A stretch of DNA of 45,871 nucleotides from Candidatus Gastranaerophilales bacterium (GTDB taxonomy: Bacteria > Cyanobacteriota > Vampirovibrionia > Gastranaerophilales > Gastranaerophilaceae). The notes under the pieces are model-generated. The model had not been told where the DNA came from. It did no database searches and worked only from the letters and a program-made list of their open reading frames with translations. Shown here in pieces: positions 7,691-15,388 of this stretch. The stretch is taken from assembly GCA_944324225.1 (NCBI GenBank), contig CALUVL010000017.1, forward strand, positions 1 through 45,871. The letters are read 5' to 3'. Positions within the stretch are counted from its first letter, which is position 1, and every line of letters starts with the position of its first letter. The position numbers were made by a program, and so were the translations under genes.

Positions 7691-8605
7691 CTAGTAAACC
7701 GGCATACACCATTTTTTGTATTTCGGAACTTTACCTTTAACAACATCAAAGTATAATTTTTGAAGCTCCTTAGCAATAGGGCCGACATTTCCGTCGCCGA
7801 GTTTTCTGTGGTCAATTTCAACAATCGGGCTGACCTGTGCTCCGGTTCCGCAATAAAATGCTTCATCTGAAATATAAAGTTCGGTTCTGTCAATTGCTCT
7901 TTCTTCAACTTCAAGGCCTAAAACGTCTTTTGCAAGTTCCATAATGGTATTTCTTGTAACACCGACAAGAATGTTATCTGTTTTCATGGTAGTTACGAGT
8001 TTTCCATTCTGAATGAGGAACAAATTCATTGCAGAACCTTCTGTAACCTGTCCCTGTTCATCAAGTACAACAGCATCGTCAAAGCCTGCATTGTGCGCAT
8101 CAGTCTTAATCAAAGCCGCATTAGCGTAAGATCCTGCGACTTTGGCTCTTGGCGGAATTGCGTTGTCACTGTTTCTTCTCCAGCTGGAAACGCACACACT
8201 TAAACCTTTTGATGTGTCTATATAATCACCCATTTTATTTGAAATAATCATAAAGGAATCAGGATTGTCAAAAAGCCCTGGGCCTACCTTCTGAGCCGAT
8301 TTATATAAAGTCGGACGCATATACGCATCTTCTTTGTAGTTATTTTTCTTCATCAAATCAACAGTTATTTTGCAGTATTCCTCTACGGTATAAGGACTCT
8401 CCATATACATAATTTTTGCGCTACGCAGAAGTCGTTCATAGTGTTCTTTTGCTCTAAAAACATAAAGTTGTTTTTCTTCTTCGTTCCAATAAGCCCTTAT
8501 GCCTTCAAATACCGCCGTACCATATAAAAAAGCATGCGTGCGGACAGGTATGGAAGCCTTTGCCATATCGACGTATTCGCCGTTCATATAAACATACTCT
8601 GTCAT
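7691..8605 (-). CDS. ilvE: Branched-chain amino acid aminotransferase
   Basis: A 304-residue class IV PLP-dependent aminotransferase. It catalyses the last step of Leu, Ile and Val synthesis, or the first step of their breakdown. The expected catalytic Lys is Lys155 in PPRAKVAGSY. The region VTEGSAMNLFLI (about 187-198) is the PLP-binding signature with Glu189. The N-terminal HAFLYGTAVFEGIRAY motif is typical of IlvE. The length matches the family. A strong AAGGAGG precedes the ATG, and a TGGTATATT extended -10 lies at about 8639-8647 on the minus strand. ilvC lies elsewhere in the window (26929), so the pathway genes are dispersed. Confidence 0.96.
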   Translation of the reverse strand: MTEYVYMNGEYVDMAKASIPVRTHAFLYGTAVFEGIRAYWNEEEKQLYVFRAKEHYERLLRSAKIMYMESPYTVEEYCKITVDLMKKNNYKEDAYMRPTLYKSAQKVGPGLFDNPDSFMIISNKMGDYIDTSKGLSVCVSSWRRNSDNAIPPRAKVAGSYANAALIKTDAHNAGFDDAVVLDEQGQVTEGSAMNLFLIQNGKLVTTMKTDNILVGVTRNTIMELAKDVLGLEVEERAIDRTELYISDEAFYCGTGAQVSPIVEIDHRKLGDGNVGPIAKELQKLYFDVVKGKVPKYKKWCMPVY

Positions 8606-8697
8606 CTGATCCTCCTTATTTCCTAACCTACAAAATCTAATATACCACGAAAAAACTTTTTTGCACCCATTTATCTATATACCGGACTCCTCAAACA

Positions 8698-8730
8698 TAA
8701 AAACAGGGCACCTGTTATCAAGTGCCCTGT
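8698..8730 (-). terminator. Rho-independent terminator of the repeat-protein gene
   Basis: A 9-bp perfect stem (ACAGGGCAC / GTGCCCTGT, 8703-8711 with 8722-8730) is followed on the minus strand by TTTTTA. It lies 26 bases after the stop of the gene at 8756-10108. Confidence 0.85.
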
Positions 8731-8755
8731 ATGAGGATATATTATGGGAAATTGT

Positions 8756-10108
8756 CTATTCTTGCGGATCCTTTGCATCATCTCCGCCGATAATGCTAAT
8801 GTCTTTAAGAAGCCATTCGGAACCATGCTGGTTTGTTTTCTTGATTGAATTCGGCTGATCGCCTTTTTCGTATGTAAATCCGTCGCTTGACTGCCATTGA
8901 CCTTCACCGATTTTAGTGAAACTTCTTGGTTCCTGACGGAGCCAGTTGCCCGGTTCTGAAGTTGATTGATTTGGATCAAATACCGACCAGTTCGGCACTC
9001 CGTTACTATTAGAAATACTGATTTCTGTTTTTGGAAGGTTTTCGCAGTCGCTGAGATTATTAGAACTGTTGAGGTACAATTCATGACGCTTAAATTCTTC
9101 ATTTTTACCGAAGACATAAGCTTCATCAGGATTTGACCATTTGGTGCCTATATCATTCATAATGTAAACATCACCATCACGGCTTGTACGTCCGCCATCC
9201 CAGAGAGTTCTGTGAATCTGATTGTTCTTGGCATCCTGCCAATCCACACCATAAACAAACTGGCCGACTCCGGCTGTATCTATACCCAAATCATGAAACA
9301 TTTCTTTCATTTTTTCCGGAACATCCGATTTAAAATCTTTTTTAACAAAAAGTGTTTCCGGCGGAAGCGGATAATATACCGGTTTTTCTACATATTGCGT
9401 ATCAATTTTTGTTTGCCACAATGTATCAGTTTTATGAATATATTCCGGCACCTTAATTGTATCATATTTCGTCTGCCACAATGTATCTGTATCATGAATA
9501 TATATTGGCTCTTTTATTGTATCAACTTTTGTCTGCCATAACGTATCTGTCTTATAAATATATTCCGGTACCCTGATTGAATCTCTTATCGTATCGGTCT
9601 GCGTAATATAAACCGGTTTTTCAACAATTTTTTCAACATATTCAGTTTCTGTAACAGTATCTGAAGGCAAATCAACATAGTGGTTGTGAATTTCGTCAAG
9701 TTCACCTGTTGAACAGGCTGCAAGAATAGATGCACCTGTCAAACCTCCGACAGCGCCAAGTGCGTGGCTTGCTTTAAGACCTTTTTGAGCCTGAGGGGCG
9801 TGAGAAGCTAATTTTGCAGCACCCATTAAGGCCTTACCGGCTGAAGGTTTTACAAATTTCAAAATTGAACCGGCTGCCAAAAGAGCTGCAGCTCCGATTC
9901 CCAATTTTGCACCTGTGGACAAACCTTCCTTCTTTTTTAATTCTGCTGCAATTATTTCTGATTTTTTGCTGTCTTTTGATGTTTGACCTTTTGACAAGGC
10001 TTGCGATAATTCGGTGTTGTTCTCTTGTTGTTTTGCCTTAATTTCAGGCTTTTGTTCCATCTGCTGTGCTTGAGCAGCAGAAATCTTTGAAACTTCTGAT
10101 AAACCCAT
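8756..10108 (-). CDS. Hypothetical protein with 20-residue tandem repeats
   Basis: A 450-residue protein beginning MGLSEVSKISAAQAQQ. Residues 1-60 are Gln/Lys-rich and probably disordered. Residues 64-82 and about 112-131 are Gly/Ala-rich and hydrophobic, the second ending in a lipobox-like LAAC at 129-132 that is far too internal for a normal lipoprotein signal. Residues about 150-245 form an extended region with three near-identical 20-residue units (TDTLWQTK at 187, 207 and 227). The last 200 residues are a Trp/Asp/Asn-rich globular part. AAAGGAG precedes the ATG. I recognise no family. The layout (anchor, stalk, globular end) suggests a surface or structural protein, which is inference. 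Confidence 0.8.
   Translation of the reverse strand: MGLSEVSKISAAQAQQMEQKPEIKAKQQENNTELSQALSKGQTSKDSKKSEIIAAELKKKEGLSTGAKLGIGAAALLAAGSILKFVKPSAGKALMGAAKLASHAPQAQKGLKASHALGAVGGLTGASILAACSTGELDEIHNHYVDLPSDTVTETEYVEKIVEKPVYITQTDTIRDSIRVPEYIYKTDTLWQTKVDTIKEPIYIHDTDTLWQTKYDTIKVPEYIHKTDTLWQTKIDTQYVEKPVYYPLPPETLFVKKDFKSDVPEKMKEMFHDLGIDTAGVGQFVYGVDWQDAKNNQIHRTLWDGGRTSRDGDVYIMNDIGTKWSNPDEAYVFGKNEEFKRHELYLNSSNNLSDCENLPKTEISISNSNGVPNWSVFDPNQSTSEPGNWLRQEPRSFTKIGEGQWQSSDGFTYEKGDQPNSIKKTNQHGSEWLLKDISIIGGDDAKDPQE
9401..9600 (-). repeat. 60-bp tandem repeat inside the coding region
   Basis: Three units with an exact 60-base period (anchors at 9415, 9475 and 9535, each reading close to TGCCACAATGTATC on the plus strand) encode the 20-residue unit DTLWQTKxDTIKxPxYIxxT. 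Divergence between units is modest, which suggests fairly recent expansion. Confidence 0.85.
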
Positions 10109-10281
10109 TTCTTAACTCCTTTTTCCTAAACTGTAATTTTCCCCTTAGTGTTTCCACTTATACATAGATAAAGTTTTTTTGAGCAAGATAGTTGCCTGTG
10201 ATATTTTCGTATTTTTCAATTGAAAACCTTTATATAAAAGCGTTTCGGGGATTTTTAATTCAAGTTAACATTTTGTAACAA

Positions 10282-10962
10282 TCATTGTTTTTTGGACATT
10301 TTAGTAGTTTCTATGAACTTTTTAGCATCATTAATCGGTATTGCAAACCCGATACCGATATTTGAAATGTTATTATCAGGATTATAAATTGATTGATTTA
10401 TACCGATAACCTCGCCTGATGTATTCAAAAGCGGACCGCCTGAACAGCCGGGATTGATTGCGGCATCGGTTTGAATTTTATTTTTTGTATAGTCTATCCT
10501 TGAAATTATGCCTTGGGTCAATGTGCCTGAAAAGCCGAACGGATTGCCTATTGCAAGCACTCTTTGCCCGACTTTTATATTTTGGGAATCTCCGAATTTT
10601 ATGGTTTGAAGCTGTGTTTTCGGTGTTATTTTAAGCAGGGCAAGATCCTTATTTTTACCCATTTTTGAAACTATTTCAGCCTTGTAAACCTGCCCGTTAT
10701 ACATTGTAACTTCGACGCTGCTGCTGTCCTCAACAACATGAGAACCTGTCAGAATAAGACCGTTAGGGCTTACAATACAGCCTGTACCGGCGGATATTCC
10801 ATCAGAAGTCTGGGCATCTATTGAAACTATCGCCGGATTTATTTTTTCATAAACTGTTATATTAATTTCTTCATCCGGGGCATAGGCCTTTGAAATCGCA
10901 GGAGTCTGGCAAAAAAGCTGAAAAATAATTGACACAAGCAAAAATAATACTTTTCTATTCAT
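10282..10962 (-). CDS. Secreted trypsin-like serine protease (HtrA/Deg family, no PDZ)
   Basis: A 226-residue S1C-type protease. The N-terminus is a signal peptide (basic MNRK, then a hydrophobic core, cleavage probably after AYA near residue 28). The triad is His75 (LTGSHVV), Asp106 (NKDLALLK) and Ser174 (PGCSGGPLL). The usual Asn/Asp before the nucleophile is Cys173 here. The chain stops right after the protease domain, so there is no PDZ domain and cage assembly like DegP is unlikely. It should act in the cell envelope on misfolded or specific proteins. GAGAGG precedes the ATG. No partner gene is adjacent. Confidence 0.93.
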   Translation of the reverse strand: MNRKVLFLLVSIIFQLFCQTPAISKAYAPDEEINITVYEKINPAIVSIDAQTSDGISAGTGCIVSPNGLILTGSHVVEDSSSVEVTMYNGQVYKAEIVSKMGKNKDLALLKITPKTQLQTIKFGDSQNIKVGQRVLAIGNPFGFSGTLTQGIISRIDYTKNKIQTDAAINPGCSGGPLLNTSGEVIGINQSIYNPDNNISNIGIGFAIPINDAKKFIETTKMSKKQ

Positions 10963-11039
10963 AACAATACCTCTCTTCTTTATTATTCATTTAATTCAAT
11001 TATTTTCATCATATCCGGCTGATTTGTAACGGTTAGTTA

Positions 11040-11068
11040 TTGAAATTATTAAAATTTTAATGTATAAT
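11040..11068 (+). promoter_or_regulatory. Promoter of the ycf23-like gene
   Basis: TTGAAA at 11040-11045, a 17-base spacer and a perfect TATAAT at 11063-11068. Transcription would begin near 11075, giving a leader of about 40 bases before the ATG at 11115. Confidence 0.8.
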
Positions 11069-11114
11069 TCAGAAAAGATTTATAGATGATTTATCAGTTA
11101 AGGAGATTAGAAAT

Positions 11115-11873
11115 ATGGAAAGAATTGATTTATTTAAAAAACATCTGGATGAAAAAAGAGCAGTAAAAATTATTGCAGGTATTGACAATTTTGATATGGA
11201 AAGTGTAAAAAAAGTTGTTGCTTCTGCTGAACAAACCGGAGCAAGCGCTGTTGATATCTGCGCTGATGAAGATATAATTAAAGCTGTCAGAGAAATGACT
11301 GATATGCCGGTATTTGTTTCATCAATTGTTCCTTCGCAACTTGCAAGAGCCGTTGAACTAGGTGCTGATGCTATTGAACTTGGCAATTTTGATGTTCTTT
11401 ACAAAAGCGGAAAAACTTTCTCTGCTAATGAAGTTTTGGAACTTACAAAAGAAACTCTTGCTCTTTTAAAAGGCAACCATGTATTTTTCTGTGTTACTAT
11501 ACCGGGTGAAATCGATATTAACGAACAAATTTCACTTGCAAGAGAACTGGAATCTCTAGGTATTGACTTAATCCAAACAGAAGGTCACTTCTCAAAAACA
11601 GAACAGGCTAACGGTGTTAGAGGCTTAATGGAAAGAGTTGAACTTACAATTTCAAACACAATTGAGCTTGTAAGAAACGTTGACATACCTGTTATGACTG
11701 CTACAGGTATCAACCCGACAACTGCTCCGTTTGCTTTTGCAGCTGGTGCTTCAGCTATCGGATGCGGTTCTTGTATTAACAAACTTTCTTCAGAAATTGC
11801 TATGATTGCAACTTCAAGACAGCTTGTTGAAATCGCTTCAAAGAACGCTGAAAAAATTGCAGCTCTTGTATAA
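11115..11873 (+). CDS. ycf23: Ycf23-like DUF561 TIM-barrel protein
   Basis: A 252-residue protein with the pattern of DUF561/Ycf23, a family known from cyanobacteria and algal plastid genomes. Near the N-terminus it has AVKIIAGIDNFD and GASAVDIC. Later come IELGNFDVLY and a C-terminal TATGINP...GASAIGCGS phosphate-binding-like segment of a TIM barrel. Biochemical function is unknown for the family; a metabolic role is guessed from the fold. AAGGAG precedes the ATG. It is monocistronic, with a strong promoter and its own terminator. It is one of the better lineage markers in this window. Confidence 0.85.
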   Translation: MERIDLFKKHLDEKRAVKIIAGIDNFDMESVKKVVASAEQTGASAVDICADEDIIKAVREMTDMPVFVSSIVPSQLARAVELGADAIELGNFDVLYKSGKTFSANEVLELTKETLALLKGNHVFFCVTIPGEIDINEQISLARELESLGIDLIQTEGHFSKTEQANGVRGLMERVELTISNTIELVRNVDIPVMTATGINPTTAPFAFAAGASAIGCGSCINKLSSEIAMIATSRQLVEIASKNAEKIAALV

Positions 11874-11895
11874 GAAACTTTAAAATAATAAAAAA

Positions 11896-11926
11896 AACAG
11901 ATCTGAATAATCAGGTCTGTTTTTTT
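11896..11926 (+). terminator. Rho-independent terminator of ycf23-like gene
   Basis: An 11-bp stem with one G-T pair (AACAGATCTGA / TCAGGTCTGTT) and a 4-base loop is followed by seven T. It lies 22 bases after the stop codon. Confidence 0.92.
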
Positions 11927-12025
11927 ATGGAAAAGAAAGAATAGCAAATGTCACAAATATTTACATTAAATGGAAATTTAAAAAGGTTTTAACTACAATA
12001 TTTTTGTAGAATTAAGAGGGATATT

Positions 12026-13585
12026 ATGGAATTAATATTAGATATTTTATACATTTATGCTGCACTATATACTATATTTTTTCTTGCACTCGCTATCAGA
12101 AACCTTAATGACAAAAAATTCAGACTTGAAAAAAAATATTCGCAATACGAAGAAAAAGATAATCTTGCAGTTGTGATTTATGCACATAATAATAAAGACA
12201 CTCTTCAAAATCTTATAAGGGAACTGAAATCACAGGATTATCCAATCGGCAATTTCAAAGTATTTTTAATTCTTGATAACTGCACTGATGGTTCACAAAA
12301 TTTCTATCTTAATGACAATTTTATTCACACAATTAATATAAAAGATGTTGGTACAATCGGCAAAGATCAGGCTATATCTATTCTTCTTGAACAACTTGCA
12401 CAGGATGATTACATAGATTCATTCGTGTTTATAGATGCTGATAGAAGCATTGCGCCGGATTTTCTTTCAACTGTGAATGCAACTCTTGTGAAAAACAGCG
12501 TTATCAGCGGAGAAACTATAATTGATACCCAAAACTTTGGACCTGTGGACAAAATAAAAGCTGCTTATCAAAAATATCATATGAATTTCTTACGTCGTGC
12601 CCGTTCGCTTTTCGGGCTTGCATCACAGGCTGACAGCGGGGTTTTTATTATCAAAAAAGAAATCATTAATCAGATTGGCGATGTTGATTTCAAAGATATA
12701 AACTCAGAACTTAAATACAGTCTGCTTCTTTCAAGAATTGGATGCAAATGTACTTACAATCCTAATATCCAGACAATTGTAGACAGTGCAAATTATGAAT
12801 TCAAAAAGCCGAGATTTTCAGCAAGATTGAATTTATTCAGAAACGGCATTTTGCAGATATTTTCTAAGAATTTTGTATTTAACGAGCATGTCCTGTCGCT
12901 TATTTATCCAAACATTTGGACTTTGTTAATTATTTATGCAATTGTTCTTAAACATTCTTACAGTTCTTATTTCTTCCTTGATTTCAAATTCGTATTGTTC
13001 ACATTTATACTTCTGGCTGTTGGATTTGCACTCAGCCTTGTTGAATCCAAATTAACAAAAGCTGAAATTTTAAGACTATTAATGTATCCATTATATTCTC
13101 TCGGACATATAATAAAAAACCTGCCCCCGGTTAGAAAAGCAATGAACAAAATCCTTAACAGAGAAGATTTGCCGGAAAATACCCAGAAATTTGATGTTGA
13201 TGTTGTTGTGTCCACAAGCAGAAACAACCTCAATTGCAGAATGCAATTTATTTCTGACCATGGTCTTGCAAAAATCAGATTCTTTTATAAAAACAAAAAA
13301 TTTACAACAGGTACGCATTTAAGAATGATAGATGCACTTCAGGAATTAAAGACAAAACTGGACGATTACGGATTTGTACTGAGAATTTGCAGCTGCTGTA
13401 CTCACTTTACGCCGAATATCGACGGTTCAACAAATATGTTGAAAGGGTTCTGCAACAGTGATTATCCGTCGCCGTCCATAAAGGAGTCAAAACCGACTTT
13501 AATCTGGAACACCTGTAACGACTTTTGTCCGGCCGAACTGAACAACTTGATTTCGGAAATGATTAAAGAAAGCAATCAGGAGTAA
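12026..13585 (+). CDS. Membrane glycosyltransferase family 2 with Cys-rich C-terminal tail
   Basis: A 519-residue protein. Residues 4-24 form an N-terminal membrane helix. Residues about 45-260 are a GT2 domain with the nucleotide-sugar region VVIYAHNNKDTL, an ILDNCTDGS motif and the metal-binding Asp137-Ala-Asp139. Two or three hydrophobic segments follow at about 290-340. The C-terminus (about 395-519) is a separate domain with Cys455, Cys457, Cys458, Cys476, Cys497 and Cys501 plus His460, a spacing that could bind metal. Such a tail is unusual for GT2 enzymes. It should act on envelope polysaccharide or a lipid-linked sugar. Substrate is unknown. The 3' end overlaps convergent folC by 23 bases. 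Confidence 0.87.
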   Translation: MELILDILYIYAALYTIFFLALAIRNLNDKKFRLEKKYSQYEEKDNLAVVIYAHNNKDTLQNLIRELKSQDYPIGNFKVFLILDNCTDGSQNFYLNDNFIHTINIKDVGTIGKDQAISILLEQLAQDDYIDSFVFIDADRSIAPDFLSTVNATLVKNSVISGETIIDTQNFGPVDKIKAAYQKYHMNFLRRARSLFGLASQADSGVFIIKKEIINQIGDVDFKDINSELKYSLLLSRIGCKCTYNPNIQTIVDSANYEFKKPRFSARLNLFRNGILQIFSKNFVFNEHVLSLIYPNIWTLLIIYAIVLKHSYSSYFFLDFKFVLFTFILLAVGFALSLVESKLTKAEILRLLMYPLYSLGHIIKNLPPVRKAMNKILNREDLPENTQKFDVDVVVSTSRNNLNCRMQFISDHGLAKIRFFYKNKKFTTGTHLRMIDALQELKTKLDDYGFVLRICSCCTHFTPNIDGSTNMLKGFCNSDYPSPSIKESKPTLIWNTCNDFCPAELNNLISEMIKESNQE

Positions 13586-14732
13586 CGACTTCATTAATCA
13601 TATAAAAAGAGCCGCAAACAATAGTAAGAGTATCATCACTATATTCAAATTTATCAAGAGATTTGAACTCTTTTGAAGGAAATGCGCATTCTGTTTGAAG
13701 TTCTTTGACTGTACAGGAATTTGGGTTGCTGAAATGATAAAAATAAATTTCGTCATTTTTGTCAAACAATAGTGTCATCATCTTTTTGTAATCTTTGTTT
13801 TTCAGGCACCCGAAAACAAATCTTCTGTGTTTGTCAGGGAAATAAAAATCCAAACTTTCTTTTAATGCCAAAATGCCGTTAGGGTTATGCGCACCGTCAA
13901 TTATGATATTTTTGTATGCTATATACTGAAATCTTGCAGGATGTTTGACTTTTGAAAGTGCAGTCTGAATAACATTTTCCGGAATTTCAGGAAACACAAG
14001 CCTTACAGCCGCAAGTGCAAGAGATAGATTTTCCTGCTGATAAAGCCCTTTAAGCGAAAGATTAGATGTATCTTCAAAAGGCGTTATCATCAAAAAAAGA
14101 GAATCATTTGCATCTGCGGCATCCCTGATTGCCTCATAACCTTCGGATGTCACAACCGGGCAATTGGCCTTGATAATTCCGGCTTTTTCAAATGCTATTT
14201 TATCCTTTGTATTTCCAAGGCGCTCGGTATGGTCTAAATCAATATGAGTTATAATTGAACAAAGGTTACTTTTAATAACGTTTGTGGCATCAAATCTTCC
14301 GCCAAGACCAGTTTCCAGAACAACGACATCAACGTTATTTTCTTCAAAATATTTAAAAGCCAGAGCCGTCAGGATTTCAAACTCTGTCAGATGAATATTA
14401 TTTTTATCCGCCAGATTACATATTTCAAACACAAGCCGCGCAAAATCTTCATCAGAGATATCAACACCGTTAATTTTTATGCGCTCAGTGTATTTGAAAA
14501 GATGAGGACTTGTATAAAGCCCGGTTTTCTTGCCTGCCTCTCTCAAAACAGCATCAATAATAGCACATACACTTCCTTTACCGTTGGTTCCGGCAACATG
14601 AATGAACTTCAATTTGTCCTGCGGGCTACCGAGAAGTTCCAAAACTGCCGAAATCCGTTCCAACCCGAGATTAATATAAAACTTGCCTTTTGAAGTTAAA
14701 AGCTCTTTTGCTTCTTTGTACGAATAATTCAT
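13563..14732 (-). CDS. folC: Folylpolyglutamate synthase/dihydrofolate synthase
   Basis: A 389-residue Mur-ligase-like enzyme that adds glutamate to folates and may also make dihydrofolate from dihydropteroate. The P-loop is VAGTNGKGSV (about 46-55). LETGLGGRFDATN and the ITHIDLDHTERLG motif that follows are diagnostic of FolC, and DGAHNPNG carries the second-domain signature. The length is slightly short for the family (about 420) but all domains are present. No clear Shine-Dalgarno precedes the ATG at 14732. The short gene 14776-15081 lies upstream on the same strand. Confidence 0.95.
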   Translation of the reverse strand: MNYSYKEAKELLTSKGKFYINLGLERISAVLELLGSPQDKLKFIHVAGTNGKGSVCAIIDAVLREAGKKTGLYTSPHLFKYTERIKINGVDISDEDFARLVFEICNLADKNNIHLTEFEILTALAFKYFEENNVDVVVLETGLGGRFDATNVIKSNLCSIITHIDLDHTERLGNTKDKIAFEKAGIIKANCPVVTSEGYEAIRDAADANDSLFLMITPFEDTSNLSLKGLYQQENLSLALAAVRLVFPEIPENVIQTALSKVKHPARFQYIAYKNIIIDGAHNPNGILALKESLDFYFPDKHRRFVFGCLKNKDYKKMMTLLFDKNDEIYFYHFSNPNSCTVKELQTECAFPSKEFKSLDKFEYSDDTLTIVCGSFYMINEVVTPDCFL

Positions 14733-14775
14733 AACATAAAGTTAAATCAAACCCTTAATGTTTGCAAGCAAAAAT

Positions 14776-15081
14776 CTACTTCAATTTGCTGAAATATTTA
14801 TTATCCGTCAAAGCTTTGTATGTTGTACATCCAGCGCCGTTCATAGGATCAGTAGAGGCAGGCGAACAGTATTTATCAGTTTCACTGTAATAAGTTGTAC
14901 CTTCAGCTCCCATCGGCAGAAGTTTTCCTTTATCATCTATCTGAAACATAAACAAATCTTGCCACAATCTGTTTGGATTTTTGAGATACCCATTCACATC
15001 TACAGAAATAAACGTTCTAGGGCTAGTTGCATGTGCATAGTTATTTATCAAAACTTCTGCCATTGTAAAACCTTTTTGCAT
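14776..15081 (-). CDS. Prepilin-like gene lacking its membrane helix (internal deletion)
   Basis: A 101-residue protein. It starts MQKGFTMAEVLI, an exact prepilin processing site, but the expected TIGIIGIVAAL helix is absent: residue 13 onward reads NNYAHATSPRTF. The remaining part keeps a pilin-like globular end with two Cys (DKYC, GAGC) and a YKALTDNKYF tail. The simplest reading is an in-frame deletion of the helix and the central domain from a full pilin gene. The product could not anchor in the membrane as a pilin does. GAGGA precedes the ATG. The 5' region with its palindrome is intact, as is the divergent XRE gene. It may be a remnant or a repurposed small protein. Confidence 0.75.
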   Translation of the reverse strand: MQKGFTMAEVLINNYAHATSPRTFISVDVNGYLKNPNRLWQDLFMFQIDDKGKLLPMGAEGTTYYSETDKYCSPASTDPMNGAGCTTYKALTDNKYFSKLK

Positions 15082-15097
15082 TTTTAATCGTCCTCTA

Positions 15098-15121
15098 TAT
15101 ATTCAATTATAATTGAATATA
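15098..15121. promoter_or_regulatory. 24-bp perfect palindrome between pilin remnant and XRE gene
   Basis: The core ATTCAATTATAATTGAAT (15101-15118) is self-complementary, and three more pairs extend it to 24 bp. TATAAT hexamers occur on both strands inside it (plus 15108-15113, minus 15111-15106), so a bound regulator would block both divergent promoters. The likely binder is the XRE protein at 15170. Confidence 0.7.
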
Positions 15122-15169
15122 ATTATATATCAATACAAAAATAGTGCAATACAAGTTCATAATACAGTT

Positions 15170-15388
15170 ATGGATAAAAAAGAAATTTTAAAACAAGTCG
15201 GCAAAAATATTCAAAATGCCAGAAAACAAAAAGGTTATACACAGGAAACCTTCTCCGAACTTATGAATGTATCTTGGAGTTACGTTGCAAAGATAGAAGC
15301 AGGGATTTTAAACCTTTCTATCGGGAAAATTGTCGAATTTGCAGAGTATCTTGATGTTGATATTAACGAACTTTTAAAAATCAAATAA
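15170..15388 (+). CDS. XRE-family helix-turn-helix regulator (small)
   Basis: A 72-residue protein that is almost only a Cro/CI-type HTH: KNIQNARKQKGYTQETFSEL, then VSWSYVAKIEAG, then a final helix ending LLKIK. The ATG at 15170 (MDKKEIL) is preferred; the frame opens further upstream at a TTG, but that lies inside the palindrome. No clear Shine-Dalgarno is present. It is divergent from the gutted pilin gene across the 24-bp palindrome at 15098-15121, the same arrangement as at 5836-6899. It is not closely similar to the XRE protein at 6609. Its stop is directly adjacent to the 3' end of murG. Confidence 0.88.
   Translation: MDKKEILKQVGKNIQNARKQKGYTQETFSELMNVSWSYVAKIEAGILNLSIGKIVEFAEYLDVDINELLKIK

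Noticed and set aside
8671-9126. 151-codon minus-strand frame
   Set aside because: It overlaps the repeat-protein gene in another frame and reads through its terminator; no RBS.
9401-9600. CRISPR-like array from the 60-bp periodicity
   Set aside because: The repeats are contiguous, in frame and coding, with no spacers and no cas genes.
15113-15169. Longer N-terminus for the second XRE protein from a TTG at 15113
   Set aside because: It would start inside the palindrome/promoter and adds 19 residues not belonging to the HTH; the ATG at 15170 is more likely.
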